Shown here in pieces: positions 9,164 to 18,263 of a DNA stretch of 64,000 nt. This DNA comes from an uncultured Verrucomicrobiales bacterium (GTDB lineage: Bacteria > Verrucomicrobiota > Verrucomicrobiia > Verrucomicrobiales > Akkermansiaceae). The notes under the pieces were generated by a model. It saw nothing but the letters and a program-made list of their open reading frames with translations, was not told the origin of the DNA and made no database searches. Position numbers and translations under genes: made by a program. Location of the stretch: NCBI GenBank assembly GCA_937928735.1, contig CALFVF010000012.1, positions 62,001 through 126,000 of the forward strand. The letters are read 5' to 3'. Numbering within the stretch: position 1 is the first letter of the stretch; each line of letters starts with the position of its first letter.

Positions 9164-10189
9164 TTAGTCTTCTCGCATCTCCTCAATAAGACGCTCCACC
9201 ACCTTATCAGAAGTCATTCCCTGAGACTCAGCCGCGAAGTTCGTGAGAACACGGTGGCCAAGTACTGGACTGGCGGCAGCCTCGATGTCCTCCATGCGTG
9301 CCATGTAGGAACCATGTAGAGCGGCGCGGGCTTTCGCACCGAGAATGAGATACTGCACAGCACGAGGGCCAGCACCCCAGCCAACGTATTCTTTGATCCA
9401 GTCTGGAGCGTCAGCAGAGTTCGGCCGCGTCTTGCGCACGATCTCGACTGCGTAATCGTAAATATGGTCAGGGACGGGGATGCGACGAACGAGTTCTTGG
9501 TAGTCGATGACCTGCTGCCCACTGAGAACCGCGTGAATGGTCTCACGCAGAGCTCCCGTCGTCTCTCTGGCGATTCGTTTCTCTTCTTCAGCTGTCGGAT
9601 AGTCGACTTGGATGAGGAACATGAAGCGGTCTAGCTGGGCTTCGGGGAGAGGGTAGGTGCCTTCTTGCTCAACGGGGTTTTGAGTCGCAAGTACAAAGAA
9701 TGGAGGCTCAAGTGGATACGTTTTCCCAAGTACTGTGACATGGCGCTCCTGCATGGCCTCGAGAAGTGCTGCTTGGGTCTTCGCTGGAGCACGGTTAATC
9801 TCATCAGCGAGGAGGAGATTAGAAAAGATAGGCCCCTTAGCGAACTCAAAGGCACGTTTGCCCTGTTCGTTTTCTTGAATGATATCTGTCCCTGTGATGT
9901 CCGCAGGCATGAGATCAGGGGTAAACTGGATACGGTTAAAGCTCTGATCGAGAGTTTTCGCTACAGAAGAGACTAAGAGGGTCTTCGCCAAACCTGGAAC
10001 CCCCATCAGGAGGGCGTGGCCACGGGCAAACAGGCAAATTGCTAGCTGCTCAATCACTTGCTCTTGGCCGATGATAGACTTAGCGAGCTCTGTCTTGAGG
10101 GCTTGATAAGAGCGACCGAGTTCGTCAATAGCGGCGACATCGTCACTAGGGAGAGTGGTTTGATTTGGGTCTTCAGTAATGGTATCCAT
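9164..10189 (-). CDS. MoxR-family AAA+ ATPase
   Basis: The 341-residue product is a full-length MoxR ATPase. The Walker A motif GVPGLAKT is at residues 63-70, the Walker B region [12 protein letters not shown] follows at about 127-137, and the [22 protein letters not shown] segment carries sensor 1. The C-terminal AAA lid is complete. It is the first gene of the minus-strand moxR-DUF58-batA-vWA operon running to 3972, the standard arrangement in which MoxR acts on vWA and DUF58 proteins at the membrane. A paralogue is cut by the left edge of the window. Confidence 0.96.
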   Translation of the reverse strand: MDTITEDPNQTTLPSDDVAAIDELGRSYQALKTELAKSIIGQEQVIEQLAICLFARGHALLMGVPGLAKTLLVSSVAKTLDQSFNRIQFTPDLMPADITGTDIIQENEQGKRAFEFAKGPIFSNLLLADEINRAPAKTQAALLEAMQERHVTVLGKTYPLEPPFFVLATQNPVEQEGTYPLPEAQLDRFMFLIQVDYPTAEEEKRIARETTGALRETIHAVLSGQQVIDYQELVRRIPVPDHIYDYAVEIVRKTRPNSADAPDWIKEYVGWGAGPRAVQYLILGAKARAALHGSYMARMEDIEAAASPVLGHRVLTNFAAESQGMTSDKVVERLIEEMRED

Positions 10190-10375
10190 GAAAAGAGTGA
10201 CTTTCTTGAGTCTGTATCAAATTACTTAGGAGGGAAGGTTTGTCGAGGTGAGTTTCGTGAGAATAGAAGGTTTTTTAGCAGAAAGAGAGTGTTAGAGCTT
10301 GTGCAGGGCTGTGTGAGTCTAGAGGAAGGGGGAAATATTCTTTAAGAAAGATGGATTTCAAACGTTAATGAGACA

Positions 10376-10786
10376 ATGAAGCAGCAAGGGGCAGATAAGA
10401 AACAGCACGCATTAGATTCTTCTCCCATAGAACAAAATTTAGAGAAACACGTGGCTCACTGCGAAGTGCTCCTGGGAGCTGGGAAAGGGCACTTAGGAGT
10501 GATCAATTACTTACGAAAGTGCCGTATCGAGGAGGAGAGACTTGACACACTCTCCAGAGACATTTTTGAGAGGGCGAATCAGCGCCTCTATCGTAGCCAG
10601 CTGCCACTACGTCTCATAGCTGGATCCTTGATACTCATAGGAATACTTGTGCCAGCTGCATTCTATCTGACAGGAGACGGTATTCCAGTCATCACCATTG
10701 TCCCCATGTTCATGGGAATGGTGCTACGGACAAAAGTACTTCGACCAAAAGCACTGCCTAGCACTCTGCCTCAAGTGCAGAAGTAA
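10376..10786 (+). CDS. Small membrane protein of unknown function
   Basis: I do not recognise this 136-residue protein. Residues 1-75 are hydrophilic and mostly helical, with a basic and acidic mix. Two hydrophobic helices follow, at about 79-98 and 103-119, separated by a short turn, and the C-terminal tail is basic. The layout predicts a cytoplasmic N-terminal domain with a hairpin membrane anchor. It is divergent from the moxR operon and convergent with the lipoprotein gene downstream, so it probably forms its own transcription unit. Confidence 0.6.
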   Translation: MKQQGADKKQHALDSSPIEQNLEKHVAHCEVLLGAGKGHLGVINYLRKCRIEEERLDTLSRDIFERANQRLYRSQLPLRLIAGSLILIGILVPAAFYLTGDGIPVITIVPMFMGMVLRTKVLRPKALPSTLPQVQK

Positions 10787-10829
10787 AGCTAGAGGAGTAC
10801 AGTGGGGAAATGAAGAAGATAAAGGATGA

Positions 10830-11285
10830 CTAGAGTGAGGGCTTCTTGGCGCCAATCGCTTCATCTGGGTTTGTCGAGCCTCGAGAGACGCCAGCAGGTA
10901 GCCATTCTTTTGGGAGAGGCTGAATCGTGGGCTCGGGAGGCTCCTCGAGTTCGGGAATTTCGGACTCTTTGGCAGCAGCGGCAGCGAGTTCTTCCTCAGT
11001 GGGGCCTGGGGAGATAGTCTGTTCTAGTTTTTGCTTCTGTTTGTTAAAGGAGTCCCTCAACTTGCTGGTGAAAGAGTCGACGACTGTCTGTGGTTCCTGA
11101 GATTCTGTTTCCTCTGAGCTATCGGAATTCTCAGCGCCATCTTCACCTTCTTCGCCCTCTGCTGTAGAGGCATTCTCTGTGTTTGTTGTTAATAAGTCGC
11201 AGCTGGTGTTGAACACTGAAAAACCAATGATCAAAGTGGCGAGGATCCATGGATATAGGATGCGTTGAGTGAGTCGTTTTTGCAT
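10830..11285 (-). CDS. Acidic putative lipoprotein
   Basis: From ATG 11285 the product is 151 residues. I preferred this start to the upstream ATG 11321 because it gives a compact signal peptide: basic MQKR, a hydrophobic core, and a lipobox-like FNTSC with the lipidated Cys at residue 29. The mature protein is highly acidic (Glu, Asp and Ser rich at about 35-65), followed by a helical segment and a Pro/Glu-rich region. It looks like an unstructured periplasmic or outer-membrane-tethered protein. It is divergent from the penicillin-binding protein gene, which also has a very acidic tail, but no functional link is shown. Confidence 0.6.
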   Translation of the reverse strand: MQKRLTQRILYPWILATLIIGFSVFNTSCDLLTTNTENASTAEGEEGEDGAENSDSSEETESQEPQTVVDSFTSKLRDSFNKQKQKLEQTISPGPTEEELAAAAAKESEIPELEEPPEPTIQPLPKEWLPAGVSRGSTNPDEAIGAKKPSL

Positions 11286-11496
11286 AGTATGTTGAAAGTA
11301 CTCGACTCTAAAATTATTCATAAATGACGAGCTGTGTCTAGGCTATTGTCTGTCAGAGACTCATCGTCGAGAGCGTGCATGGCGTAACATGTAGCTCACG
11401 CCTTGAAAAAGCTCTCCAGCAGAAGAAGGCTAAAAACACGAAATTCTCTCGAAAACACCATTGGCAGAGTGCTCAAAGGCCACTAGTCTACTTGCA

Positions 11497-13824
11497 ATGA
11501 AGGGCGTATGGATCATTCTTAGAGGCATTATTTTCTGCATTGCAGCAGAGTGTGGAGCTTATGCCCAAGATGCGGCGTCTGTCGCAGATCTAGCCGCGAA
11601 AGCAGCAGAAAATGCCCTAAAAAGTGACCCAACCATCGCGCAACCCAGCCGACAGAATCTGTCACTAGATGCCTCTGGTGGGGCGAGTGCCGCCGAGCAA
11701 GCGAGTGCATCTGCCTCGGGTGCATCTGCTTCAGCTGCCAATCGCTCCGCAGAGGATGCGTCTATCTACACTCGACGTGATGCGAGGACGATGACCTTAT
11801 CCATACCGGGGCCGCGCGGCCAGATTACAGACCGCTACGGGAAGTCATTTGCGCAGAATAAAGTGGTCTGGTACCCAGCACTTCTCTTTGGCCAGCTTGA
11901 GAATGCGGATAGAGAATTTGTCATCAGTTGGGCACGTGAGCGAATCGGTATTGCGAATTCATTATTTGGCACACAGTGGAAGGTCTCAGATGATCAATTG
12001 TGGGAGCATTACCGCCACCGACGCTGGTTACCTATGCCATACGCCCACGTAGTGGATGAATTTCGGCGTGAGCAGTTGGCTCCTAAGCTAGTGGACGGTC
12101 TTATTCTTCATCCTCGCTACATGAGACTCTACCCACAGGCCAAGACCGCAGCACACATTGTCGGATACGTAGGGAATGCAGGGAAGCTAGAAAAAGGGCC
12201 CATTAACTATGGTGATCCTCTCTTTGAGCGCACAGAAGGTAGAGCAGGACTAGAGAAGTTTTTTGACCAGCAGCTCACCGGAGTGGAGGGACTGCGCAAG
12301 CTCCAGTACGACTCAAATGGCGTGCTTCTTGAGCGAAAAGAAACCAGAAGGCCGAAGCCTGGTGGTACTGTAGTGACGACCATTGATATGGAATGGCAGC
12401 AGCGTGCTGAGCGACTGCTGGCGAAGAAGACCTCGCGCGGTGCCATGGTTGTAGTCGATGTGCAGAGCGGGGAGGTGCTTGTTTTGGCCTCGAATCCAAG
12501 CTACGACTTGAATCAGTGGGTGCCATTTATGCCAACTGAGAACTACAAGGCGCTCAATGAAGACCCTGCAAAGCCACTATTTGCGCGAGCCTTTCAGGGA
12601 GTGTATCCACCAGCTTCTACCTTTAAGCCGATCACAGCGCTCGCGAGTCTCAAAGAAGGGCAGCTGGATGGTCAGCGCAAAATCAACTGCCCTGCCTACA
12701 TTCAACTTGGTAAGCATAAATTTAATGACTGGTCTCGCAGTGCGCGGGGTTTGTTAGATCTTAATCGAGCGATGGCGCTTTCTAATAACCCGTTCTTTAT
12801 TAAAATCGCCTTAGAGATCGGCTCTAATAAATTATTGGACATGGCGCGCCAAGTCGGCTTTGGCTCACGCACGGGCTTACCACTTAACGATGCTGCGGGA
12901 CTCGTGCCCACGCGTGAGTGGATGCTAAAGAATGAGCGCCGTACCTTTAAGGATGGAGACACCGCTAACATGGCGATTGGTCAGGGAGTGATTCTTGTCA
13001 CCCCCCTGCAGGTAGCCCAGGCTATGGCTGCGGTGGCAAACGGAGGTGAGTTACCGAAGTTACAGCTTATCAAACAAATTCAGGATGCGGAGGGTAGAGT
13101 GCTTGTCGCGAGTCGTCCGTCCGTGCGAAATAGAACAGGTGTGAACCCTGTACACGCAGGACTCGTACAAGAAGGGATGATGAATGTCGTCAACTCATCC
13201 TATGGCACAGGGAAATCTGCCTCACTGAGCTATTCGATTGTCTGTGGTAAGACTGGCACTGGAGAATGGGGGCCCAAATCAAAGAAAAAATATGTCGGTT
13301 GGTTCTCTGGGTTTTTCCCGCTCGATAATCCAAGGTTTGCCTTCGCGATCGTCTATGAAGGGAAAGAAAACGAAGAGATCTCTGGTGGTCGCGTAGCGGG
13401 CCCTCTAGTGCCGGAGTTTTTTGAGCCGATTCGTGAAGAAGTGGAAAGTCTCATTAACCCACCAGCGAGAGCACTCGTGATTGAGGAGGAGAGCGAGTCT
13501 GGGGATGACCCTGCTGACCAACTACCTTCTGGAACGAGTCGCGCCATACTTGTGGAGGAAGATCCCGTGCCAGATGAATTACCAGACTCGATTGTCGCGC
13601 CACGAGCTGCCATTGTCGTGGAAGATGATGAAGACTATGAGGTAGAGTCGAGTGATCTAAGTTTTAGAGAACAAGAGACTCTAGAGCCTGCTAGTGAATC
13701 GCCGACACCAGATGAAGGTGCTGAGACAGAACGTGAAGAGCCCGGCGGTGAACTTCCTGAAGAACAAACAGTATCTGAAGACAATAACCCTGGGCCTGCG
13801 AGAGCTCTCATTATTGAAGAATAA
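11497..13824 (+). CDS. Class B penicillin-binding protein (PBP2/MrdA-like transpeptidase) with acidic repeat tail
   Basis: From ATG 11497 the product is 775 residues. It crosslinks peptidoglycan stem peptides at the outer face of the inner membrane. All three transpeptidase motifs are intact: S374-T-F-K377, S429-N-N431 and K585-T-G. A PBP dimer domain precedes them (PRGQITDRYGK and following). The N terminus is a hydrophobic signal segment ending AYAQDA, then an Ala/Ser-rich linker at about 60-85. The last 120 residues are an acidic, Pro-rich tail with four copies of an RA-hydrophobic-E[ED] motif starting at R658, R682, R703 and R769, the last at the extreme C terminus. Such a tail is not part of ordinary PBP2. 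The yggS-like gene follows 3 bp later. A TTG at 11461 is an alternative start. Confidence 0.9.
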   Translation: MKGVWIILRGIIFCIAAECGAYAQDAASVADLAAKAAENALKSDPTIAQPSRQNLSLDASGGASAAEQASASASGASASAANRSAEDASIYTRRDARTMTLSIPGPRGQITDRYGKSFAQNKVVWYPALLFGQLENADREFVISWARERIGIANSLFGTQWKVSDDQLWEHYRHRRWLPMPYAHVVDEFRREQLAPKLVDGLILHPRYMRLYPQAKTAAHIVGYVGNAGKLEKGPINYGDPLFERTEGRAGLEKFFDQQLTGVEGLRKLQYDSNGVLLERKETRRPKPGGTVVTTIDMEWQQRAERLLAKKTSRGAMVVVDVQSGEVLVLASNPSYDLNQWVPFMPTENYKALNEDPAKPLFARAFQGVYPPASTFKPITALASLKEGQLDGQRKINCPAYIQLGKHKFNDWSRSARGLLDLNRAMALSNNPFFIKIALEIGSNKLLDMARQVGFGSRTGLPLNDAAGLVPTREWMLKNERRTFKDGDTANMAIGQGVILVTPLQVAQAMAAVANGGELPKLQLIKQIQDAEGRVLVASRPSVRNRTGVNPVHAGLVQEGMMNVVNSSYGTGKSASLSYSIVCGKTGTGEWGPKSKKKYVGWFSGFFPLDNPRFAFAIVYEGKENEEISGGRVAGPLVPEFFEPIREEVESLINPPARALVIEEESESGDDPADQLPSGTSRAILVEEDPVPDELPDSIVAPRAAIVVEDDEDYEVESSDLSFREQETLEPASESPTPDEGAETEREEPGGELPEEQTVSEDNNPGPARALIIEE

Positions 13825-13827
13825 AAG

Positions 13828-14532
13828 ATGTCATCCATGGAGGTAGTTAGAAATTGGCAGCGAGTGAGAGAGGCCATAGCTAGGCGCGCTAGCTTAAGTG
13901 GCCGCTCTGAGTCTAGTGTGCGCCTTATCGCTGTCTCAAAGACCTGGCCGCGTGAGCATATAGAGCCGGTGGTCGAGGCTGGGCAGCTTCTGTTAGGTGA
14001 AAATAAGCTCCAAGAAGGAGAGGAGAAAATACCTGCAATGTCAGAGTCCATAGAGTGGCACTACATTGGGGGGCTTCAGCGCAATAAGGTGCGTAAGGTA
14101 CTCTCTCTCTTCTCCGTTATCCATAGTATCGATTCTCTCAAGCTCGCACTCTACACAGACCGAGTGGCTGCGGAACTCGGTATTAAGGCGAAGGTTCTAC
14201 TCCAGATCAACATAGGAGCGGAAGAGCAGAAGAAAGGCTTTAGCCCAGCGGCATTAAAAGAGAGTATTCCAGATTTGTTAGAATGTCAGCATCTCGATAT
14301 CCAAGGACTCATGTGTATCCCACCCGCCGTGAGTGAGCCCGAGCTAGCTCGTCCCTATTTTCGCCAGCTTAGAGAATTCAGAGATGAGTTAGAGCAGATG
14401 CATGATTGCCATTTGCCGGAGTTAAGTATGGGGATGAGTCTTGACTACGAAGTCGCTATTGAAGAAGGGGCGACATTGGTGCGAGTTGGTTCTTCGATAT
14501 TTGGTGCACGCTCCTATGAGGCTAAGAAATAG
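13828..14532 (+). CDS. YggS-family pyridoxal phosphate homeostasis protein
   Basis: The 234-residue product is a PROSC/YggS family protein, a single-domain fold type III PLP-binding protein that buffers free pyridoxal phosphate and affects amino acid pools. The PLP lysine is K38 in LIAVSKTWP, followed by the family segments LLLGENKLQE and LMCIPP, and the C-terminal LSMGMSLDYEVAIEEG plus RVGSSIFG phosphate-binding region. It starts 3 bp after the penicillin-binding protein gene and is followed by the DUF971 gene after 6 bp, so it is in a compact operon with them. Confidence 0.95.
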   Translation: MSSMEVVRNWQRVREAIARRASLSGRSESSVRLIAVSKTWPREHIEPVVEAGQLLLGENKLQEGEEKIPAMSESIEWHYIGGLQRNKVRKVLSLFSVIHSIDSLKLALYTDRVAAELGIKAKVLLQINIGAEEQKKGFSPAALKESIPDLLECQHLDIQGLMCIPPAVSEPELARPYFRQLREFRDELEQMHDCHLPELSMGMSLDYEVAIEEGATLVRVGSSIFGARSYEAKK

Positions 14533-14538
14533 AAAATC

Positions 14539-14838
14539 ATGATTAGAGTAGACAATATCGCCTGTATTAATAATGAGCTCGCCATAGTCTGGAGTGATCA
14601 AGAGGAAAGTTACATTTCACTGGAGGCTCTGCGCAAGGCCTGCCCCTGTGCGAACTGCCAGGGAGAGCCAGATGCGACTGGTAGAGTCGTGCGGCCAAAG
14701 GTGGTTCACGGAGCTGGTTCTTTCATGCTCAGTCGCTGGGAAGTTGTCGGTGGATACGCAGTGCAGTTTATGTGGAGAGATGGTCACTCTACTGGTATCT
14801 ACTCCTATGATTACTTACGCCGCTTAGGGGCAAACTAA
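14539..14838 (+). CDS. DUF971 protein (gamma-butyrobetaine hydroxylase N-terminal-like)
   Basis: The 99-residue product is a stand-alone DUF971 domain, the small zinc-binding-type N-terminal domain found in gamma-butyrobetaine dioxygenase. The Cys motif CPCANCQGE lies at residues 35-43. In bacteria this domain often occurs alone near Mrp/ApbC or iron-sulfur genes, and an mrp homologue does occur about 4 kb away at 18979. Its biochemical role is not established. It lies between yggS (6-bp gap) and the dGTPase gene (20-bp gap). Confidence 0.9.
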   Translation: MIRVDNIACINNELAIVWSDQEESYISLEALRKACPCANCQGEPDATGRVVRPKVVHGAGSFMLSRWEVVGGYAVQFMWRDGHSTGIYSYDYLRRLGAN

Positions 14839-14858
14839 AGCAGAGTCATACCGTATTG

Positions 14859-16130
14859 ATGAATCAGTTTTATAATGCTTTTGACTGTGAGCGCCGAGCT
14901 CCTTGGGGGAAATCTGAGGATTACCGCTCAGCCTTCCAGATCGATCGAGACCGAGTACTCTACACGCCGACATTTCGTAGCATGCAGAGTAAGACTCAGG
15001 TGTTCTGGAGTGGAGAATATGATTTCTATCGCACTCGTCTGACCCACTCTCTGGAGGTCGCCCAGATTGGTAAAGCGATTTGTCAGTGGTTAGCGCATAG
15101 TGCAGAGCAGCTCAGTGCGGACTTTTATATCGATACAGATCTCGTAGAGGCGACGTGTCTTTCCCATGACATAGGCCACCCTCCATTTGGCCATGCAGGC
15201 GAGAAGACACTCAATGAGCTGACAGCTCACTGTGGTGGCTTTGAGGGGAATGCTCAGACCCTGCGTTTACTCACAGAGAGGATATTCTCAACGAGTCGCT
15301 CGGGGATGAACCCTAGCAGAGCCTTTCTTGATGGTGTGCTGAAATACAAAACACTCTGGTCAGAGTTGAAAAAAGGCGAACAAGCTCCCAAGAACCATTT
15401 TCTCTATGACGAGCAGGTGCAGTTTCTAGACTGGGTTTTTGATGGGGTGGATTTCCCCGTAGAGCTCACACCGGGAAACTCGAGAGATCAGTTTCGCTCC
15501 ATAGAGTGCCAAATCATGGACTGGGCGGATGACACAGCGTATTCGCTCAATGATCTCTCCGATAGCGCGCGTGCAGGATTCTTATCACTGCGCAAGGTAG
15601 AAGAATGGGCTGAGAAGCAAGACCTCACAGCCATACAGAGTCAAGCCATCGAGCGTCTGCTAGATGCGATTAGAAATCAGAAAGTCGAACTGATGAGTGG
15701 GCGAAAGATCGGCCAGTACATCCAGTCTGTGGGACTAAAGGAAGAGAATAACTTCATGAGTGCTGTGACTAACCGCTATCGCTACCGACTCGCTCTGGAT
15801 GAGGCCGTGAAAGAAGAGTTAGAGGTCTACAAGAAATTAACCTTTGAGGTGGTCTTTCTCTCCGCAGAATTAAATCAGTTAGAATATAAAGGCGACTATA
15901 TGCTAAAGAAACTATGGTCTGTCTTTCATAAACGCTACGTGGAGGAGCAGAAAGGACTGAACCTTTTGCCACCATCCATTGCTGAAGAAATGCAGGAGAC
16001 GACAGAGGACAGGCACAAAGAGAGACTACTCTGTGATTTCTTAGCGAGTTTGAGTGATGCTGCGGCAAGTCGTCTCTACCGCCGCTTGTTTGTCTCTGAC
16101 TATGGCTCTATCGGTGATTTAATCAGTTAG
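14859..16130 (+). CDS. dgt: Deoxyguanosinetriphosphate triphosphohydrolase-like protein
   Basis: From ATG 14859 the product is 423 residues; a TTG three bases upstream is in frame and less likely. It is an HD-domain dNTP triphosphohydrolase. The metal-binding residues are visible in LTHSLEVAQIG and in the CLSHDIGHPPFGHAGE segment, with the third site in IMDWADDTAYSLNDL. The RDRVLYTPTFRSMQSKTQVF segment is the usual family N terminus. It hydrolyses dNTPs to nucleosides and triphosphate and so controls dNTP pools. The recQ gene follows after 12 bp, so coexpression with a repair helicase is plausible. Confidence 0.93.
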   Translation: MNQFYNAFDCERRAPWGKSEDYRSAFQIDRDRVLYTPTFRSMQSKTQVFWSGEYDFYRTRLTHSLEVAQIGKAICQWLAHSAEQLSADFYIDTDLVEATCLSHDIGHPPFGHAGEKTLNELTAHCGGFEGNAQTLRLLTERIFSTSRSGMNPSRAFLDGVLKYKTLWSELKKGEQAPKNHFLYDEQVQFLDWVFDGVDFPVELTPGNSRDQFRSIECQIMDWADDTAYSLNDLSDSARAGFLSLRKVEEWAEKQDLTAIQSQAIERLLDAIRNQKVELMSGRKIGQYIQSVGLKEENNFMSAVTNRYRYRLALDEAVKEELEVYKKLTFEVVFLSAELNQLEYKGDYMLKKLWSVFHKRYVEEQKGLNLLPPSIAEEMQETTEDRHKERLLCDFLASLSDAAASRLYRRLFVSDYGSIGDLIS

Positions 16131-16142
16131 AAGAAAGACACT

Positions 16143-18263
16143 GTGGCTACACTATTACAAGAACCCGAGAGCGCGCTGAAGCAATACTTCGGCTTTGATG
16201 GCTTTCTGGATGGGCAGGATCAAGTGGTTCGCCAAATCTTGAGCGGTCAGGACGGCCTTGTGGTGATGCCCACAGGGGGAGGTAAGTCACTCTGCTTCCA
16301 GCTACCCGCCCTCTGCCTCTCAGGGGTGACTCTCGTGGTGAGCCCTTTAATTGCCTTGATGAAGGATCAGGTTGATGCTCTGTTAGAAAAGGGCATCGCT
16401 GCCACGATGATTAACTCCACGCTGAGTTATGCGGAGCAGCGTGAGCGCATATCACGCATGCGAGCTGGTGAATTTAAACTCGTCTATATAGCACCTGAGC
16501 GGTTTCGCTCAGAGAGTTTTATGAGCGCACTCAGAGAGGTGGAGGTCTCTCTATTCGCCGTGGATGAGGCGCACTGCCTGAGTCAGTGGGGGCATGACTT
16601 CCGGCCAGACTACATGCGCTTGGGGCGCTCATTAGAGGCCTTGGGCTCACCTCAGTGTGTGGCTCTGACTGCGACGGCGACACCCGTGGTGCGCCAAGAC
16701 ATTCTCGCAGTGCTGAATCTCCGTCAGCCCTTTGAGATAGTAGAGGGGTTTTCGCGGCCTAATTTGTCTCTATCTATCACAGCAGTGGAGAAGAAGACGC
16801 AGAAATACCGCAAGATCAAAGAAATCATCCAGCAGCATAAAACAGGGATTATCTACTGTGCGACCCGCCGGCGGGTGGAAGAAGTCTCAGAGATGCTCCA
16901 CAGCTGGAATGTCTCCTGCATTTCCTATCATGGCGGTATGAGTGATAGTCAGCGCGAGGAGACTCAAACTATCTTTACTCAGAAAAAAGCTGACATTGCT
17001 GTGGCGACAAATGCCTTTGGCATGGGGATTGATCGCTCAGATGTTCGTTTTGTGATCCACTTCGAGATCCCTGGGAGTGTGGAAGCTTACTATCAGGAGG
17101 CGGGGCGCGCTGGGCGTGATGGTGAGGCGGCAGTCTGTGAGATGCTCTTTAACTACGCAGACACGCGCACGCAGGAGTTTTTCATCGAAGGGGCGAATCC
17201 CAGCTATGCGGTGATAGCCTCAGTCTATCAATATCTACAAAATCAGGCGAACCGTGACTACGAAGTCATCGAGAGTCTAGAGATGATTAGTAAGGGTGCG
17301 GACGTGAAGAATGGCATGAGCACGGGGAGTGCTCTGAGCATTCTCGCCAAACACGGCTACATAGAGCGCTATGATATCACGGGGCAGCGTATTCGTGGAA
17401 CTCGCCTGCTGAAACCACATATTCTAACCAGTAAACTCGATATAGAGAGGGGTGAGTTAGAGGAGAAGGAGCAGCGCGATCGAGATAAACTAGCGGCGAT
17501 GGTGGAGATGTCCTACGCCAAGATCTGTAGACAGCAGTGGATCTTGCAGTATTTCGGCGAAGCCGAGGCGCCGCACTGCGGGACGTGCGATATCTGTCTG
17601 AGTGAATCTCGTGGTGAACTGCGCGAGGGGAGTGAGGAGGAGGTTTTGATTTTAAAAAAGGCACTCAGCGGGGTGGCTCGGATGTGTGTGAAAACAGCTG
17701 CAGGCAGAAAAGGGCGCTTTGGTAGAGCGCGTGTCGTTCAGATGCTACTGGGCAGCCGCTCCCAAGAAATTCTGAAGCATAAGCTCAATGAACTCAGCAC
17801 CTATGGTCTACTCAAACCTCAAGGCAGTGCCTATGTGAATGAGCTCTTTCGCTCGATGCATGAGATCGGGCTGATTCGTACAGAACAAGGGGAGTACCCA
17901 CTCTTAGTGCTCACTGAGCGCGGTGAGAAAGTCATGTTAGACCAAGTAGAGGCCTCTCTGGTGTGGCCAGAGGATCGTGCAGGCCAGACAGAATCGAGGG
18001 AGGATTCGTCTGCTGTGGCGATGGAGGAACTCGGTTTTGATGCCCAGCTTTATGCGAAGTTAAAGGACTTGCGCAATCAAATGGCTGAGCGCGAGAAGTT
18101 ACCCTTGTTTGCGATTTTTCCCAATAAGACACTGGAGTTATTCACGAAGCTACAGCCCGAGGATGTGGAATCTGGTAGGCGAATCCGTGGTGTGGGCGAG
18201 ATCAAAGCAGAGAAGTATCTCCCTGAGTTTATTCAGGTGATTCAAAGCTATAAACAGAGCTAG
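16143..18263 (+). CDS. recQ: ATP-dependent DNA helicase RecQ
   Basis: The 706-residue product starts at GTG 16143, preceded by a purine-rich AGAAGAAAG. It has the SF2 helicase core with Walker A PTGGGKS at residues 43-49 and DEAH at 141-144 followed by the RecQ-specific aromatic-rich CLSQWGHDFRPDY. The zinc-binding and winged-helix RQC region contains CRQQWILQYF and CGTCDIC, and an HRDC domain occupies about the last 80 residues (KLKDLRNQMAEREKLPLFAI onward). It is about 100 residues longer than E. coli RecQ, with the extra length in the RQC-HRDC linker. The stop overlaps the convergent membrane-protein gene by 4 bp. Confidence 0.97.
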   Translation: MATLLQEPESALKQYFGFDGFLDGQDQVVRQILSGQDGLVVMPTGGGKSLCFQLPALCLSGVTLVVSPLIALMKDQVDALLEKGIAATMINSTLSYAEQRERISRMRAGEFKLVYIAPERFRSESFMSALREVEVSLFAVDEAHCLSQWGHDFRPDYMRLGRSLEALGSPQCVALTATATPVVRQDILAVLNLRQPFEIVEGFSRPNLSLSITAVEKKTQKYRKIKEIIQQHKTGIIYCATRRRVEEVSEMLHSWNVSCISYHGGMSDSQREETQTIFTQKKADIAVATNAFGMGIDRSDVRFVIHFEIPGSVEAYYQEAGRAGRDGEAAVCEMLFNYADTRTQEFFIEGANPSYAVIASVYQYLQNQANRDYEVIESLEMISKGADVKNGMSTGSALSILAKHGYIERYDITGQRIRGTRLLKPHILTSKLDIERGELEEKEQRDRDKLAAMVEMSYAKICRQQWILQYFGEAEAPHCGTCDICLSESRGELREGSEEEVLILKKALSGVARMCVKTAAGRKGRFGRARVVQMLLGSRSQEILKHKLNELSTYGLLKPQGSAYVNELFRSMHEIGLIRTEQGEYPLLVLTERGEKVMLDQVEASLVWPEDRAGQTESREDSSAVAMEELGFDAQLYAKLKDLRNQMAEREKLPLFAIFPNKTLELFTKLQPEDVESGRRIRGVGEIKAEKYLPEFIQVIQSYKQS

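Noticed and set aside
10058-10345. Plus-strand frame of 95 codons overlapping the moxR start
   Set aside because: Mostly antisense to the conserved N terminus of moxR; no signal or domain supports it.
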